Shown: one piece after another, positions 12,481 through 23,802 of the stretch
Numbering within the stretch: position 1 is the stretch's first letter
Layout: every line of letters starts with the position of its first letter
Assembly (NCBI RefSeq): GCF_000003605.2
Contig: NW_003120921.1
Location: 374,824-405,086 of the forward strand
DNA length: 30,263 nt
Origin: Saccoglossus kowalevskii
Lineage: Eukaryota > Hemichordata > Enteropneusta > Harrimaniidae
Reading direction: 5' to 3'
Notes under the pieces: generated by a model
The model's database searches: none
Seen by the model: the letters and a program-made list of their open reading frames with translations, nothing else
Told to the model about the DNA's origin: nothing
Position numbers and translations under genes: made by a program

Positions 12481-14724
12481 TGACTGTACATACACTGGTA
12501 AGGTTACGGATGTTGAATAAGTTACCAGGGGGTGTTCATATGTGTTATTTGAGAATGTATTTAATGAAAATAATAACTGTCAATATATACTTACACAAAA
12601 AGAGTTAATAACCATAGTTAAATAAATAGTTTAAATTGTTATATATCATTATCACTTAAAACTATTGGCAACAACCTAATACCGTGAAATATTTTACGCT
12701 GATAAAGACGTTCAAATTACACATCAGCTTATCGTCATTATATATAAGACCCAGATTCGTTTGAATTGTTGACATTTACCTATTTTATAATGTGAAATTA
12801 TTTGAAATCATTGGGGTAAGAAATGGCCCGACACGGCGAAGTGTTTTGATACCCTCATTTATACATTTGCATTATTAATTATGTTCGTCAAACTATTTTG
12901 ACAGAATATTGATTTACTGATTATACTATTATGTGTTCATTGTAATTTTAAAATGCGCAAATGCAAATTTAGTGAAAATAGATCAATTAAGTAAATTGGC
13001 ATTTTAAATGGCTCAATAAAACGTATCATATCCTCTGGTTAATATACATTCCGGATTACTTGAACAGATTAGCCTGTTATTTTTCATGAAAGAATGTTAT
13101 CCAATATAGGATCACAGCCTGAACCCGTATCTCAGATTGTTGGTAACCTTGGTTAACAAGAAACGATAATATGGTTAATGAACTTTCAATGCTGATCGTA
13201 CAAAATAAAAAATAACACGAGTCTAATATAAGATACTTTATTCAGTCTACTGTAGTGCTGATTTCAAAAAATATTAAATTCATCTTCGACTTTTTCGGAA
13301 AACAAATAAAAAAAATAATTTCAGATTCATAAAATTCAAATATAGAGCTAACAAATGGTTAAACACAATCATCATCGGGAGTTTTACGCATAAGTCCAAG
13401 GAACGTAGATCGCACCATTAATCTCAACACATCATCAGCTTCACAGCGATAATATGATTCATGACACAATAACAGATTATATATGCAAAGGTAATAGGAG
13501 TTTCTGTAAATACATTGTTAGACTTGTTGTGTCAATACGAGTCTTAATACAAGTTTACGATAATAATTTTCTTTTATTCCAAGAGAAATGTATTCGGAGC
13601 ACAGGATATTGTTACAATTTTGTTATTAACTATGATGCTTCAGGCATCGACGTTCTGTGTACTTTGCACCAAAAGCAGTATAAACTTCATTTGCATAATT
13701 ACTTATATTGAGTAGAAATAATAACATTAAATACAATCATGCTCTGTATCGACAAATTGTGTTTTCAATAATTCTTAATATCTACGATTTACTGATTGCC
13801 AGAGGACACAAAAGTTCAATTAAGAACTTAATAGGAGCGTTAGCAATTTCGCGGATATTGCCAACAAAGTCGATAAAATTGCCACAAAAGGGATGTTTGT
13901 CTGCTTTTTTGCAACATTGTTGGCATGTAGTTAATGTGGGCCCTACTTTTTAACACGGCTGTTCACCGTTAGTGGCAATAGTTACTAAAATATCGTTCCA
14001 CATGGCATACTAAGTATGTGAAATGTTACCATCAGTTTTTTCGATATTTTAAAACGCCCGTCATAACGCATACACATTGAATACAGGCTGGCACCTAAAT
14101 GGTTATCTATTGTTACAAATCGTAGATCAAATATCCATGTGAACATTTCTTTTGATTAAACGTGGTGAAATAATCATAATGTATTCATGGGGCAACTTTT
14201 CTCCAATATATATATTCAAATATATCCAAACTGAGTAAAATGACAAAAGTTAGTAACTTATATCTAAATGAATAATTATGTAACACGTCTGAAACCAGAA
14301 ATGTTCTATTTATTAGGTCAAATGCTAATTATGTTGGTTTCATCGTCGAGTATTCGTCCTATGTGAATGAAATTTATCTGTATAATGTTTGTTCAAAATT
14401 CAATGGCATAGAACTATCTTTCAGTACATAAATATAACTCCCCTCCCCCTCGATCTCCTTTATCGCCATGAATAATCAGCGAAATATAAATTTAAATATC
14501 GATTTGCTAAGATGCCATTCTTATCTCATCCATGGATATGTATTGTCTGTTCGTTTTACATTGCTCGATCGACAGAGCGAAAATTTAATTATAGCAAGTG
14601 AAATATACATCATGCTGTCAAGTGCAATTACAATAAAATATACGAACCATAATTAGTTTCTTTTGAACAGCGCGCACGGCTTTATTGTTCTTGTGATAAC
14701 TGATTCTTAATATATATATATACG

Positions 14725-14745
14725 TACATATAATTCGTATATGTA
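14725..14745. repeat. Perfect 8-bp hairpin
   Basis: TACATATA and TATATGTA around a five-base loop, embedded in an AT microsatellite-like tract and followed by the CRE at 14754. Confidence 0.5.
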
Positions 14746-14753
14746 GATGTATA

Positions 14754-14761
14754 TGACGTCA
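14754..14761. promoter_or_regulatory. Palindromic CRE, TGACGTCA
   Basis: A full consensus cAMP-response element, just downstream of an AT-repeat and a perfect 8-bp hairpin (14725-14745). An isolated 8-mer can arise by chance in 30 kb, so functional weight is low. Confidence 0.25.
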
Positions 14762-16523
14762 TAGCTGCTATGGCCAAAGCAATATGATGTATAATGATTA
14801 TCTCAAAGCCCCACAAGAAGTATAACTTTTGAAACAATTTTTTTTTGTGAACTTGTTGATTGAATGCATAATAAGTGAAGTATGATTTTTAAGATGCGAC
14901 CTTATTATGCACTGTTATTATTGGTTTCATATACAAACATGAATATTCGTTTAGGTTATGCGAGAAGTATCTGTATGCATCTTTGCATGGTTCAATTTCA
15001 GGACAAATGAACACCGTAGAAAACAATCGTTAAACCCTGAATTTAAAAAACTTAAAATTATTTTGAAAATGTTATTCACATGCAGCTAGCATACGTACAC
15101 ACAATTCGAAACCAATGTCAAATAGGTAACATTGGTTTAATTAAACTTAAAACCCACAATCAGCTTGGAACACGCATAAAATGTTGCCGCAAGTCCGAAA
15201 TCATACAGACTGTTGCTTAAGTAGCGTTGTGACTGCGGTAATGAATCGAAAATACAAAATTCAAGTTATAGAGCACGTTTCTTATTGTAACAGCGGTTAT
15301 GTAATGTTGACATTGGTGGTGTATGCGCACGGGGGAACACGCATTCAAATCTGATTCACTGACACTGCTACATAAAAACAGTTAGTTTTAATCGAAATAA
15401 CTGTAAACTAGCTGTTGTTTGTTCTATGTGAAAAAAATAATATTACTTCTCTATTTCTTTTATAAATTGGTTTTAAATTTTAAAAAGTTAAACGGTTATT
15501 TGTTCTATATCTGAAGGCCATATATGTTCATAGCAAATGTTTTAAATGGGCCACATGGTTTAGTAGGGTGAAAGAATAGAAAATAATAATTTGTTTAGGA
15601 TTCATATTTCTTATCAAACAACGTTATTGCTGGTTTCATGGGAATGAGTAGAGTTACGGCGTTGCTACGGGTAACCATAGTCAGAATTGTCTCAATATAT
15701 TATGCGTATGGTCATGTGATCCTCCTTAGTCGCAAATACGTACGTGAGAGAGATTTCACATCAATGTTACAAGTGTTCATGTGTGTGCGCGATTTCTGCG
15801 CCCATTGCAGTGAACCGGGAAACGATTTCTTTGCAGCGAATCCAAACCGCACAAGTCAATTATTAATCATCACTACCCATCGAGAAATACTTGTACATAA
15901 ATGCACACATCTTCGTCTGATTTGACAAAGTGGTTGAGTGGACAAAAACACGATCTCAGGTAAGATGAACTGATCGTAATCGACACTGACACACCTGAAT
16001 GAAAATGTTAAAAGACATTATTCAAACGCACGAATATGACAAAGTGGCTTTTCACCTGCATATATAAAAATTGACAGCGACCTGTTTCACATCGCACAAG
16101 AGGTATACTGCTGCGATCATCAGCGACAGATCAACGTAATCGCTATATCAAGTTATTATTTCTTTAACAACTGCTGGCAAAATCGTTTTCTCATTTTCTC
16201 ATAATTCTTCTAAACTTTCAACTGAAATCGGCGACTGTCACGCGATGACAACATAATTGATCTGTACATTTATCCCAAGTGATATCGGTCCTTTTTTTGT
16301 ATTCGATATCGGGCTATTTCGGTTAAGAAACGAATTCAATTGAACAATGCCGCTATTGACAGTCGTCAATTACTTGCAGGTCCGAAAATAATTACTTTAA
16401 TGATGCATATTCTGTCGGTAGTTTGTGAATACGATCTATAAAGCTTGCGAAGTACGAAGCAAGTTAGTGATTACTAATACGTCTAGGCCCACTGCTGAAC
16501 TAATGTGATATAGCACAACACTG

Positions 16524-16531
16524 TGACGTCA
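16524..16531. promoter_or_regulatory. Palindromic CRE, TGACGTCA
   Basis: The second full CRE of the window, about 120 bases left of the assembly gap. Two perfect copies in AT-rich DNA are slightly more than expected, but no gene is visible beside it. Confidence 0.25.
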
Positions 16532-16652
16532 AATGTTCTGCTAGGTGAGATGTGGGGTTGTGCGCAGTATTGACAGAACAGTTGCAGTTGTAATTCGGTC
16601 GCAGTTGTAGCATATTATATTGCAGGTAGTTTTGAACTGGGTATCATTTAGA

Positions 16653-17200
16653 NNNNNNNNNNNNNNNNNNNNNNNNNNNNNNNNNNNNNNNNNNNNNNNN
16701 NNNNNNNNNNNNNNNNNNNNNNNNNNNNNNNNNNNNNNNNNNNNNNNNNNNNNNNNNNNNNNNNNNNNNNNNNNNNNNNNNNNNNNNNNNNNNNNNNNNN
16801 NNNNNNNNNNNNNNNNNNNNNNNNNNNNNNNNNNNNNNNNNNNNNNNNNNNNNNNNNNNNNNNNNNNNNNNNNNNNNNNNNNNNNNNNNNNNNNNNNNNN
16901 NNNNNNNNNNNNNNNNNNNNNNNNNNNNNNNNNNNNNNNNNNNNNNNNNNNNNNNNNNNNNNNNNNNNNNNNNNNNNNNNNNNNNNNNNNNNNNNNNNNN
17001 NNNNNNNNNNNNNNNNNNNNNNNNNNNNNNNNNNNNNNNNNNNNNNNNNNNNNNNNNNNNNNNNNNNNNNNNNNNNNNNNNNNNNNNNNNNNNNNNNNNN
17101 NNNNNNNNNNNNNNNNNNNNNNNNNNNNNNNNNNNNNNNNNNNNNNNNNNNNNNNNNNNNNNNNNNNNNNNNNNNNNNNNNNNNNNNNNNNNNNNNNNNN
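16653..17200. other. Assembly gap (548 N)
   Basis: A continuous run of N. It breaks off exactly where a LINE would continue upstream, so the missing sequence is probably repeat that the assembler could not place. True length may differ from the number of N. Long frames drawn across it have no support. Confidence 0.99.
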
Positions 17201-17770
17201 ATTTGTAGATCTGGATATTCCCATCTAAGAAATATTAATCGTATTCGTAAATCATTATCCCAATCTGATACTGAAAAGTTGGTACATGCATTCATATCTT
17301 CTCGCTTAGACAGCTGTAATTCATTATTGTCTGGTCTCCCTGTAACTAAGATAAAACCTCTTATTCGTGTACAAAATGCAGCAGCCCGCCTTGTCACTCG
17401 TGCTCGAAAATATGACCACATTACAGACATTTTTATTAAACTTCATTGGTTACCAGTTGTACAAAGAATCAATTTCAAATTACTTTTACTAGTGTATAAA
17501 TCTTTGTATGGTTTTGCCCCAAATTATCTATGTGAATTAATCGAATTTTATGTACCTAGTCGTAGTTTAAGATCTGAATCAAAGTTTCTTATTAAAACTC
17601 GTCAGGTGTGTAGTAAAAAGTCCAAGGTGTTATACAAAGACCGTGCTTTTGAAAATTTAGGTCCTAAACTTTTTAATGAATTACCTCTGTCTGTTCGTTC
17701 TAGTCCTTCAGTAGACATTTTTAAATCCAGACTGAAAACACACTTATTTAAATGTGCTTTTAATATTTGA
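17201..17770 (+). CDS. C-terminal part of LINE ORF2 reverse transcriptase (CR1/L2-like), 5' end lost in gap
   Basis: An uninterrupted frame of 189 codons runs from the first base after the gap to TGA at 17768-17770. It is the familiar C-terminal end of ORF2p of Jockey-superfamily (CR1/L2-like) non-LTR retrotransposons, downstream of the RT palm. Landmarks are SGYSHLRNI near residue 5, SRLDSCNSLLSGLP at 34-47, VQNAAARLVT at 57-66, LHWLP at 81-85, YKSLYGFAP near 99-107, DRAFENLGPKLFNELP at 147-162 and FKSRLKTHLF at 174-183. The protein would carry out target-primed reverse transcription together with an N-terminal endonuclease that is not visible. The absence of stops or frameshifts over 570 bases suggests a fairly recent insertion. 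Whether the copy is full length cannot be told. Confidence 0.9.
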   Translation: MCRSGYSHLRNINRIRKSLSQSDTEKLVHAFISSRLDSCNSLLSGLPVTKIKPLIRVQNAAARLVTRARKYDHITDIFIKLHWLPVVQRINFKLLLLVYKSLYGFAPNYLCELIEFYVPSRSLRSESKFLIKTRQVCSKKSKVLYKDRAFENLGPKLFNELPLSVRSSPSVDIFKSRLKTHLFKCAFNI

Positions 17771-17788
17771 CTGATTGTTTATTGTATC

Positions 17789-17825
17789 AGCGCCTTTGAT
17801 CTTCATATGTTGGAATTGTTGCGCT
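17789..17825 (+). other. 3' UTR hairpin of the LINE
   Basis: AGCGC at 17789-17793 pairs perfectly with GCGCT at 17821-17825 around a 27-base loop, just before the microsatellite tail. Stem-loops at this position are the RT recognition element in L2-type LINEs such as eel UnaL2. That this one plays the same part is inference. Confidence 0.5.
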
Positions 17826-17838
17826 TAATTAAATAAAG

Positions 17839-17857
17839 TTATTATTATTATTATTAT
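17839..17857 (+). repeat. (ATT)n tail of the LINE
   Basis: Six TTA/ATT units follow the AATAAA of the LINE 3' UTR. The position marks it as the element's own 3' tail rather than an independent microsatellite. Confidence 0.8.
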
Positions 17858-17858
17858 C

Positions 17859-20800
17859 ATAGATTGTGATTAGTGGTTGAACGAATGGCTATAATCCAGA
17901 ATTAAGGTAATTAATTTGACTTCCATTATCTGCTTCCCAAACTTAAACAATTCTATTATCAGCGGATTTTAGATCTATATATGTTTATATTTTATCGGGA
18001 CTATTCAGTGCATCTATTAAATCACTAATTATGTCGTATATGGCGTAATTTCGTGTACGACAACTTATTGTCTGAGTGTCTGCCAAACGGCAATGAATCC
18101 TACCATGGCAAGTCAACGCGCATCGCAATAAATTTGACGCGATTGAAGACAAAATCACCGTCTGCGGAAACTAGTCGTTGAGTATATACGTTAATTGCTC
18201 TATAGTTCAAACGCATAGGCTGCTGCTTTGTGTGGGATTGTACACGTTGTATCATGTAGCGAGGATGTAGCCATGCGCAATTAGTCATTGAATTGATGAT
18301 ATTATATTTCGATCCGTGCTTGATGTGCTAAAGCAAGTAAATACGTTCGCATACGTGGCCTGCGTTCCTAATAACGAGTATAATGTCAGAAGAGTATGAG
18401 TAGTAGAAAAACAGAATGGTGGTAGGGGTACCAGTATAAAATAAGTACACATTAAAAAAAGCTAATATTCAAATTATAAATCAACACTTTTCTTAAATGA
18501 AAGCTACGCGGTGTCTATAAAGTATTTTTCGAGATACAGATATTTCATAAAGGTTGTTTTTTCCCAAATATTTCCACACATAGTCCCTCTAAACAAATGC
18601 ATATCTGTGTTTATAATCTTGTATTCTAAGAAAATAATAGAAACGCAAACATAAAGCCATTAACAACATAGTGAAACAATCAGCCAAATGTTTGTATCCT
18701 AGCCGTGGGAAATATTTTAAGTAAAAGCAAGTTTTATTACAAATATCAGGTTTATAGACAATTAATGGGTGACCATCTGTTAGGTTAATGTTGAATTGTT
18801 ATTGAACAAGTATATTGTTCAATCAATCATAAGTGTGCTGCCAGTGTAAGTTCTTACATTGCACATTAAGCACTTGAGTAATAAAACAAACCTTGATAGA
18901 AAACAGTGTTCTGATAATTAAGCAATTTGAGTGTGTTATTTACTATTGTTATAATATAAAACCGGATCAGCATAATTATGAAGACATCTATCGATTAATT
19001 TCAAACAAAAATTAGTATTGCTCATTCATCGTATTTATCTTTATTTCTAATTTTGAGATTTTGTATTTGATCTCTATGGTTTACTGCATACCGCCTACGA
19101 TTCGTCGGCGTCTTTATCGGATTCTATCATAATACTCGCGACAGAGTAGAATGTAGCGCAACGAGCGTGGACAGTTTTGTTTTTTCACAATTTCACAAGT
19201 AAACTGACAATCAAGATGGACATTTGTGTTCAGATTTCTTTGAATATATTATTATACTGAGATTTTTTTTACTCAGCATATTAATCATGTTGAGTACGTA
19301 ACCTACTGTGACTATTATGGCGACAGACGAGGTTTCAACTAATGTAATTATCCACGTGTCTTTGTGCGTCACAATTTGTCAATTAGAAGTCCAGTTGTGC
19401 TGCTGATGAAACGTTGAAATTAGCCTGCTTTGACAAGTACGTATTCTTCGTTTACTTTCACGACAAATTACCCAAATTAACCTTCGTTATCTACGTTTAC
19501 TTTAGAATCAGTGTGGCTCCTTTAAAAAAACAGTTTCTATTATCACTGTTATTTGTATACTGTTTTATCCTTTTTTCAATTTGTTCTAAATTAGTTTACA
19601 TGTTTTGTTTTGGTTTAAAGTCTGTTTCATAATTGTGTGTTTGTCTGTAAAAAAATAAAAATATATTGCGTTATTGTTTGACAACCAAAAATTATCAAGT
19701 ACTGCGACTCGTTAATGCTTTGTGAAACGCAAACGACGATGACGTCCACTAACTGACGTATGTACGCTAAAAGACACAGACTTCTATCTCAAAACGCAAT
19801 TTCGAGTAAGCATTAGCACTGTATGTACAGTATAACTTTACCAGAACTGGACACCATTATAATTATCAAAAGTGTAATATATTCCAACTACTCCAGCAAC
19901 CAGTTTTAATCAAATAGAAATCATCTTGTATCGCCGACTTAGTGACTAGTCGGGACAAATGTATTTTTTCTTTTTTTTCCTCGTCATTTTCGTTACCCAG
20001 ACACGCTGCAATATCAAATAACATAGCTGGCCAATACGAGGATTAAGTACGTAGAACATATTTTATTAATGTCGGGCTCTATTTGTTCTGTGTGTTGAAA
20101 TAGAAAAGACACGCCACAATGCATAAATGTACGGGTGGTTTCTCAGAATCATTCACGGCGCCCGCCACACATGTGTCACATTATATTAAAACTCACGTTC
20201 CATTGATTTGATGAGTGAAACCGACGCTTTAATGTTATGTTACGGGGATAACGCTGTGTCATATTTCGCTTTTGAGAACACGGATTTACAACGTGAACGT
20301 TGCCGGGTGATTGATTATACAACGCAATGTAATTTAATAAGCGCAAACACACACATTCAAAGGATTCAAGATGTATTTAAAGGACAAATGCATCATCATA
20401 TTTTTGATTCAATGTTGTAATTCGACAAATGCTGATTATTCTTGTGATTGCGGTTAATTATCATTTTATTGTATTACTTTTCATTTTATTGCAACGACAC
20501 AGTGTGTTAAAGTACAGATTGTGGCTGTGCGAAATATGTATACACGCATAAATATTTAGCCCATGATCAATATAATTATGCAATTTGGTAATTAATAAAT
20601 GACGTGTCTTGCAACAATTATACAAACTAAAGGATTTTCATTATCTGACCATGATCTGATTCTGATTTGTATTTTACTGCGTTGCACGGATTCTAATACG
20701 TTGAATTTATTTAACTATTTCAAAATGTGTGCTTCAAATTAAGGTGAAATGACATAGACTCAGCAGCGCATATTGTAAGCGGGGGTCGACAGTTTCAGTG

Positions 20801-21411
20801 ACAACTGTCATGTTATCATTTGTTGTACGATTATTGAAAACATGGCTACAATTTTGTTTTTCAAAAGGGTTACGTGCATATTGATTGAAACAAGTAATAT
20901 ATAATTTTGGTCAAAAAATGAAAAATCATATAATAATATTTTGTTAAGTATAAGTATCTCACTCTTAAGAAAATACGATTTGGTCACCACATGTAACCGA
21001 AGGAATTTTTAATTTGTGTATATCATGATATATTTTCACCGCACTAACCACTGGTAAATAACCAGAAATTCGCCATTTTCATGTATATTTGACTCGTTCT
21101 GTGTGCGTGCGAAAAGTGGATTAATGGCAATATATTGTATATCTATGAATAGCATTACATGAAACCGTATTGTAAAAGACGGAATAACAAAATCATTTGT
21201 TTTAATGATAAACACAACGTAACCTGTATTTTTGTGAACGTACATTATTTCCAAAAGTCCTTGTAATATGTTAATTATTATATAATATGATATTGTGGAT
21301 GAATGGTTCTCTGGAAAATGGGGAATAGTTGCGCATTGTTGTTCCCTGCTTGTGTGAATGAATGATCACGCGCCACCATGAGACGTGATTGTATTTTACA
21401 CAAATGCGAGC
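17859..21411. other. AT-rich non-coding stretch between LINE and GPCR
   Basis: Apart from one hairpin at 18801, no gene, RNA or repeat is supported. Poly-T/pyrimidine runs lie near 19965-19980. The frame at 20208-20420 is unrecognised. Confidence 0.6.
18801..18823. repeat. Perfect 9-bp hairpin
   Basis: ATTGAACAA and TTGTTCAAT around GTATA. No flanking element boundaries are seen; it could be chance in AT-rich DNA. Confidence 0.4.
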
Positions 21412-21845
21412 TATAAATTTCCTGTACAGGTTGTTTTAATAGGTCAGTGTTTCTAGCTTTGAAATTCGGTCGTATGAATGTGGGCGTGGCACTTGGTGAA
21501 CCAGTCATATCCTCGGGGCGGACATCCGGGCATTTTCTACCGCCTGGCAACCCTCGCGGTGAAAACAAAGACCAAAAACTCGCAGAAAACGGTACTTTGC
21601 GATGGTTGTTGAGAGTCCCCTGAACAGTGTAACAAGATTAGCCCTACGTGTGTAACATATATGAATTTGGTTGTTCGGGATTACTTCAAAGTTGAGTTTG
21701 TGTTGTTTTCTCGAGTTTTCACCGGCTCCACCGGCGTTCCACAGCAGCGGGCACAAAGCCCATAGAAATACGTGGTACAGTGGTGCGCGTCTTAGCAACG
21801 TAGAACGTCCGTGACGTAGCTCTGCCCCCGAGGATACAGGCAACA
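21412..21845 (+). promoter_or_regulatory. Possible promoter and leader region of the GPCR gene
   Basis: A TATAAA lies at 21412-21417. It is followed by stretches clearly richer in G, C and CpG than the surroundings (about 21480-21570 and 21715-21845), including a GGGGCGGAC Sp/KLF-like box and a TGACGTAG half-CRE near 21812. A CACGTG E-box sits at 21900-21905. The position just upstream of the receptor exon fits a promoter or first-exon area. No transcription start can be read from the sequence alone. Confidence 0.3.
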
Positions 21846-21920
21846 CCTCTCAGTCAACGTAACCTTCGATGCACTTTTTACTGACGACTTTTAAGAAGAC
21901 ACGTGTTTTTGGTAATCAGG

Positions 21921-21954
21921 AGTAACCTTCTCATTCTGTGCTTCATTCTTGCAG
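21921..21954 (+). other. 3' splice site before the GPCR exon
   Basis: A pyrimidine-rich tract leads into TTGCAG, with AG at 21953-21954. A branch-point-like AGTAAC lies about 28 bases upstream. This implies at least one further upstream exon, probably 5' UTR. I could not choose its donor from the several weak GT candidates between 21440 and 21910. Confidence 0.65.
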
Positions 21955-22495
21955 GTGAAGCGGTCCGGGAGCAGAAAGAGCGATTGTAACGATTCATCTT
22001 ATGGTTATTCACTTCGTGCTACACACAAACAAGGATTCGTGGTCACGAGCGCCACGATCAATTCAGGCAATCACAGTCAACCTCATCAATCGTTATGTCC
22101 TCCGAAATATGGAGCTATATGGATGGCAACTACACATGGAATGACACTGACTCATGGTATGGTTCATATTCACCGCCCGACCCAGCGCCTCTTGAGATTT
22201 GGCTGCCTACTGTCATAGTATATACGGTCACCTTTATAGTGGGACTCATCGGCAACATCCTCGTTCTCTTTGCTATCCAGCGATGTCGTCGTCTACGGAA
22301 CGTCACTAACACTTTCCTGGCTAGCCTGGCAACAGCTGATTTGATCATTATCGTAATAGTTATACCGTTCCAGACACCGACTTATTTCCAGCCAACTTGG
22401 GAACTCGGGGAAATGATGTGCAAACTATTATCCTACTTGACTCTACTTTCAAGTTCCTGTTCTGTCTTTATGTTGACCGCTCTGAGCGTTGAAAG
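21955..22495 (+). CDS. Exon of class A (rhodopsin-family) GPCR, N-terminus to TM3; coding from 22095
   Basis: Seven-transmembrane receptor, first coding exon only; coding starts at the ATG at 22095 and gives 133 full residues plus two bases of the Arg-134 codon. The extracellular N-tail (about 1-37) has two N-glycosylation sequons, NYT at 12 and NDT at 16. TM1 (about 38-60) carries the GN signature with Asn-54 at 1.50. TM2 has LATAD with Asp-82 (2.50). Trp-102 of the first extracellular loop precedes Cys-109, the usual 3.25 disulfide Cys. TM3 ends in SVERY (131-135), the E/DRY position. An AAG/GTATGT donor splits the Arg codon in phase 2, a known GPCR intron site. An in-frame TAA at 21987-21989 and no other in-frame ATG support the start. 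A pyrimidine tract with CAG opens the exon at 21955. By overall feel it resembles peptide receptors (CCK, trissin, elevenin or ghrelin-like groups); subtype is unresolved. TM4-TM7 are not in this window. Confidence 0.9.
22001..22144 (+). promoter_or_regulatory. Upstream ORF overlapping the GPCR start codon
   Basis: The first ATG after the splice acceptor is at 22001, not at the receptor start. It opens a 47-codon frame that ends in TGA at 22142-22144, 50 bases inside the receptor coding region and in another frame. Its context is weak (C at -3, G at +4), whereas the receptor ATG at 22095 has G at -3. Receptor translation would therefore rely on leaky scanning, which usually lowers output. Regulation is inferred, not shown. 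Confidence 0.45.
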
Positions 22496-22501
22496 GTATG
22501 T
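22494..22501 (+). other. 5' splice site after TM3 of the GPCR
   Basis: AG/GTATGT, preceded by A, matches the metazoan donor consensus closely. It falls exactly inside the Arg codon of the ERY motif. The frame stays open past it for about 50 codons, but that translation no longer resembles a receptor, which supports splicing here. Confidence 0.8.
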
Positions 22502-23714
22502 CCATTCCGAATATATAGTATATATGGAGCGGTTTATACGTAATTGTCCGCGGTGGTATTCACGATTTTGCGCGATGTACATAATTGTGCTTTGTAATAT
22601 AAAATCAGTGTGGTTTTTTTGTTTTGAAATACTATTGGCACCAGTCTAACCACACATCACAATCACGTAATATTGATGTGTATAAACCTCCCACGCACAA
22701 TACTGACATGAAAAAATCTTTCAACTCTGTAGAAAAGATACGTTAGTGTATCTGTAACACTTTCAATTCGTGTGTGATCAAATCAATATAAATGTATATG
22801 GGGCTCTCAATTAAGGTTAAATCCCAATACTAGTACTTTATTACAATAAAATAATGCCGTTCTTTGAGTATGTTAATGATAATTAAACCCGTGGGTCGGA
22901 GTGGTGCAACATATCGTATATTTAACCACATATGCGTTGAGAAAACCTCCTGTTCTCGAAGAATATTATTAATGGAAGTTTAGATTTCGTATATTTTGTA
23001 GTTCATATCATATTTCCATAAGTTTTGTTTTGTTGTGGTGCCTAATAGCGGTAGTTGGTGTTTTATTCGTTGCAGTAACACATATATACAATGAGAAAAC
23101 CACGATCTGTCCCTCTGAAAGGAATGAACTGTATTTGTATGAATATATTTTGTAACAGCATGGTTTCTGTTGATGATAATTATGTTGGGTAATATCGTAA
23201 TATCGCCTGTAACCATGGGTGCTATTCAAGTCGGAAATAACAGTGTGTGGTGAATGGAAATATGGTCTGAGCACTCATTACCCTCCGTGCGTCAACGTGA
23301 CAGTTGCGTTGTGTTGTTGGCTGCACTTACTCGCTCACTCACTCCACTGAATATACCGCAGATATTCGTGTTAGAACCACTAATTCCTATGATTCAATGT
23401 GTCAGCGATTCTAGAAAGGGAATCACACATGAACAAAATCGAACTAATGGGAGTTTCTAAAATATTTTGAGTATAGTGTTTTGTCATATCCTGTTTTTCA
23501 ATTGGTATAGAAATATAACCCACATAATGTCAATGTAACGAAAGCTGAATGCATTTCTTAAGGTCATTTTTTGTTTTCAAAAGTGATTATAACATACCCT
23601 CGGAAAAAAACGTGTTCGTTAGACAGCGTATTTTCAAGACTGTAGATATAACCAACGACAAGTAAACTCCAATTACCTGGCATTACCTGGAACAGTTGGC
23701 AATAGACCCAGGAT

Positions 23715-23781
23715 GAGATCTCGGTTAGATCGAGAGAACCACGTGACTTCCATTTTCTCTCGTCATCTCGTACACTGCTCC
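23715..23781 (+). repeat. Dispersed repeat, copy A
   Basis: Aligns at roughly three-quarters identity with 25030-25099. It opens with GAGATCTCG, holds an imperfect hairpin (TCTCGGT/ATCGAGA with one G-T pair), a CACGTGA E-box at about 23740-23746, CATTTT, a TCGTC and TACAC.GCTC. A further shared block with TTCAGGAG at about 23921 suggests the element extends right, with extra sequence inside copy A. The family is not recognised. Confidence 0.55.
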
Positions 23782-23802
23782 AAACACCATAACATGCATT
23801 AA

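Larger units (their letters stand above)
12481..16652. other. AT-rich non-coding stretch
   Basis: Holds two CREs and one hairpin noted separately, and an AT tract at 14710-14722. The 95-codon frame at 15638-15925 is unrecognised and has no exon signals that I trust. Confidence 0.55.
17201..17858 (+). mobile_element. CR1/L2-like LINE, 3' end
   Basis: The element comprises the ORF2 C-terminus, a short 3' UTR of about 70 bases, an AATAAA at 17832-17837 and a microsatellite tail of ATT/TTA units at about 17839-17857. Short UTR, hairpin and trinucleotide tail are typical of L2/CR1-type elements rather than poly(A)-tailed LINEs. The 5' boundary and any target-site duplication fall in or before the gap, so length and truncation are unknown. 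Nothing recognisable as LINE coding lies left of the gap (16620-16652). Confidence 0.85.

Noticed and set aside
12010-12495. Short frames through the minisatellite, and a CRISPR-like look of regular repeats
   Set aside because: The 22-bp period shifts frame each unit; repeats are contiguous with no spacers, and the genome is eukaryotic.
15638-15925. 95-codon frame
   Set aside because: Composition and content unrecognisable, no good flanking splice sites, and no initiation context of note.
16541-17430. Three long frames on both strands across the gap
   Set aside because: Made almost wholly of unknown bases; only the LINE frame right of the gap has real protein content.
20208-20420. 70-codon frame beginning MMSETDALML
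   Set aside because: No family recognised and no splice or promoter signals; treated as chance.
21505-21846. 113-codon minus-strand frame beside the GPCR
   Set aside because: Lies in the GC-richer leader where stops are rarer; no recognisable domain.
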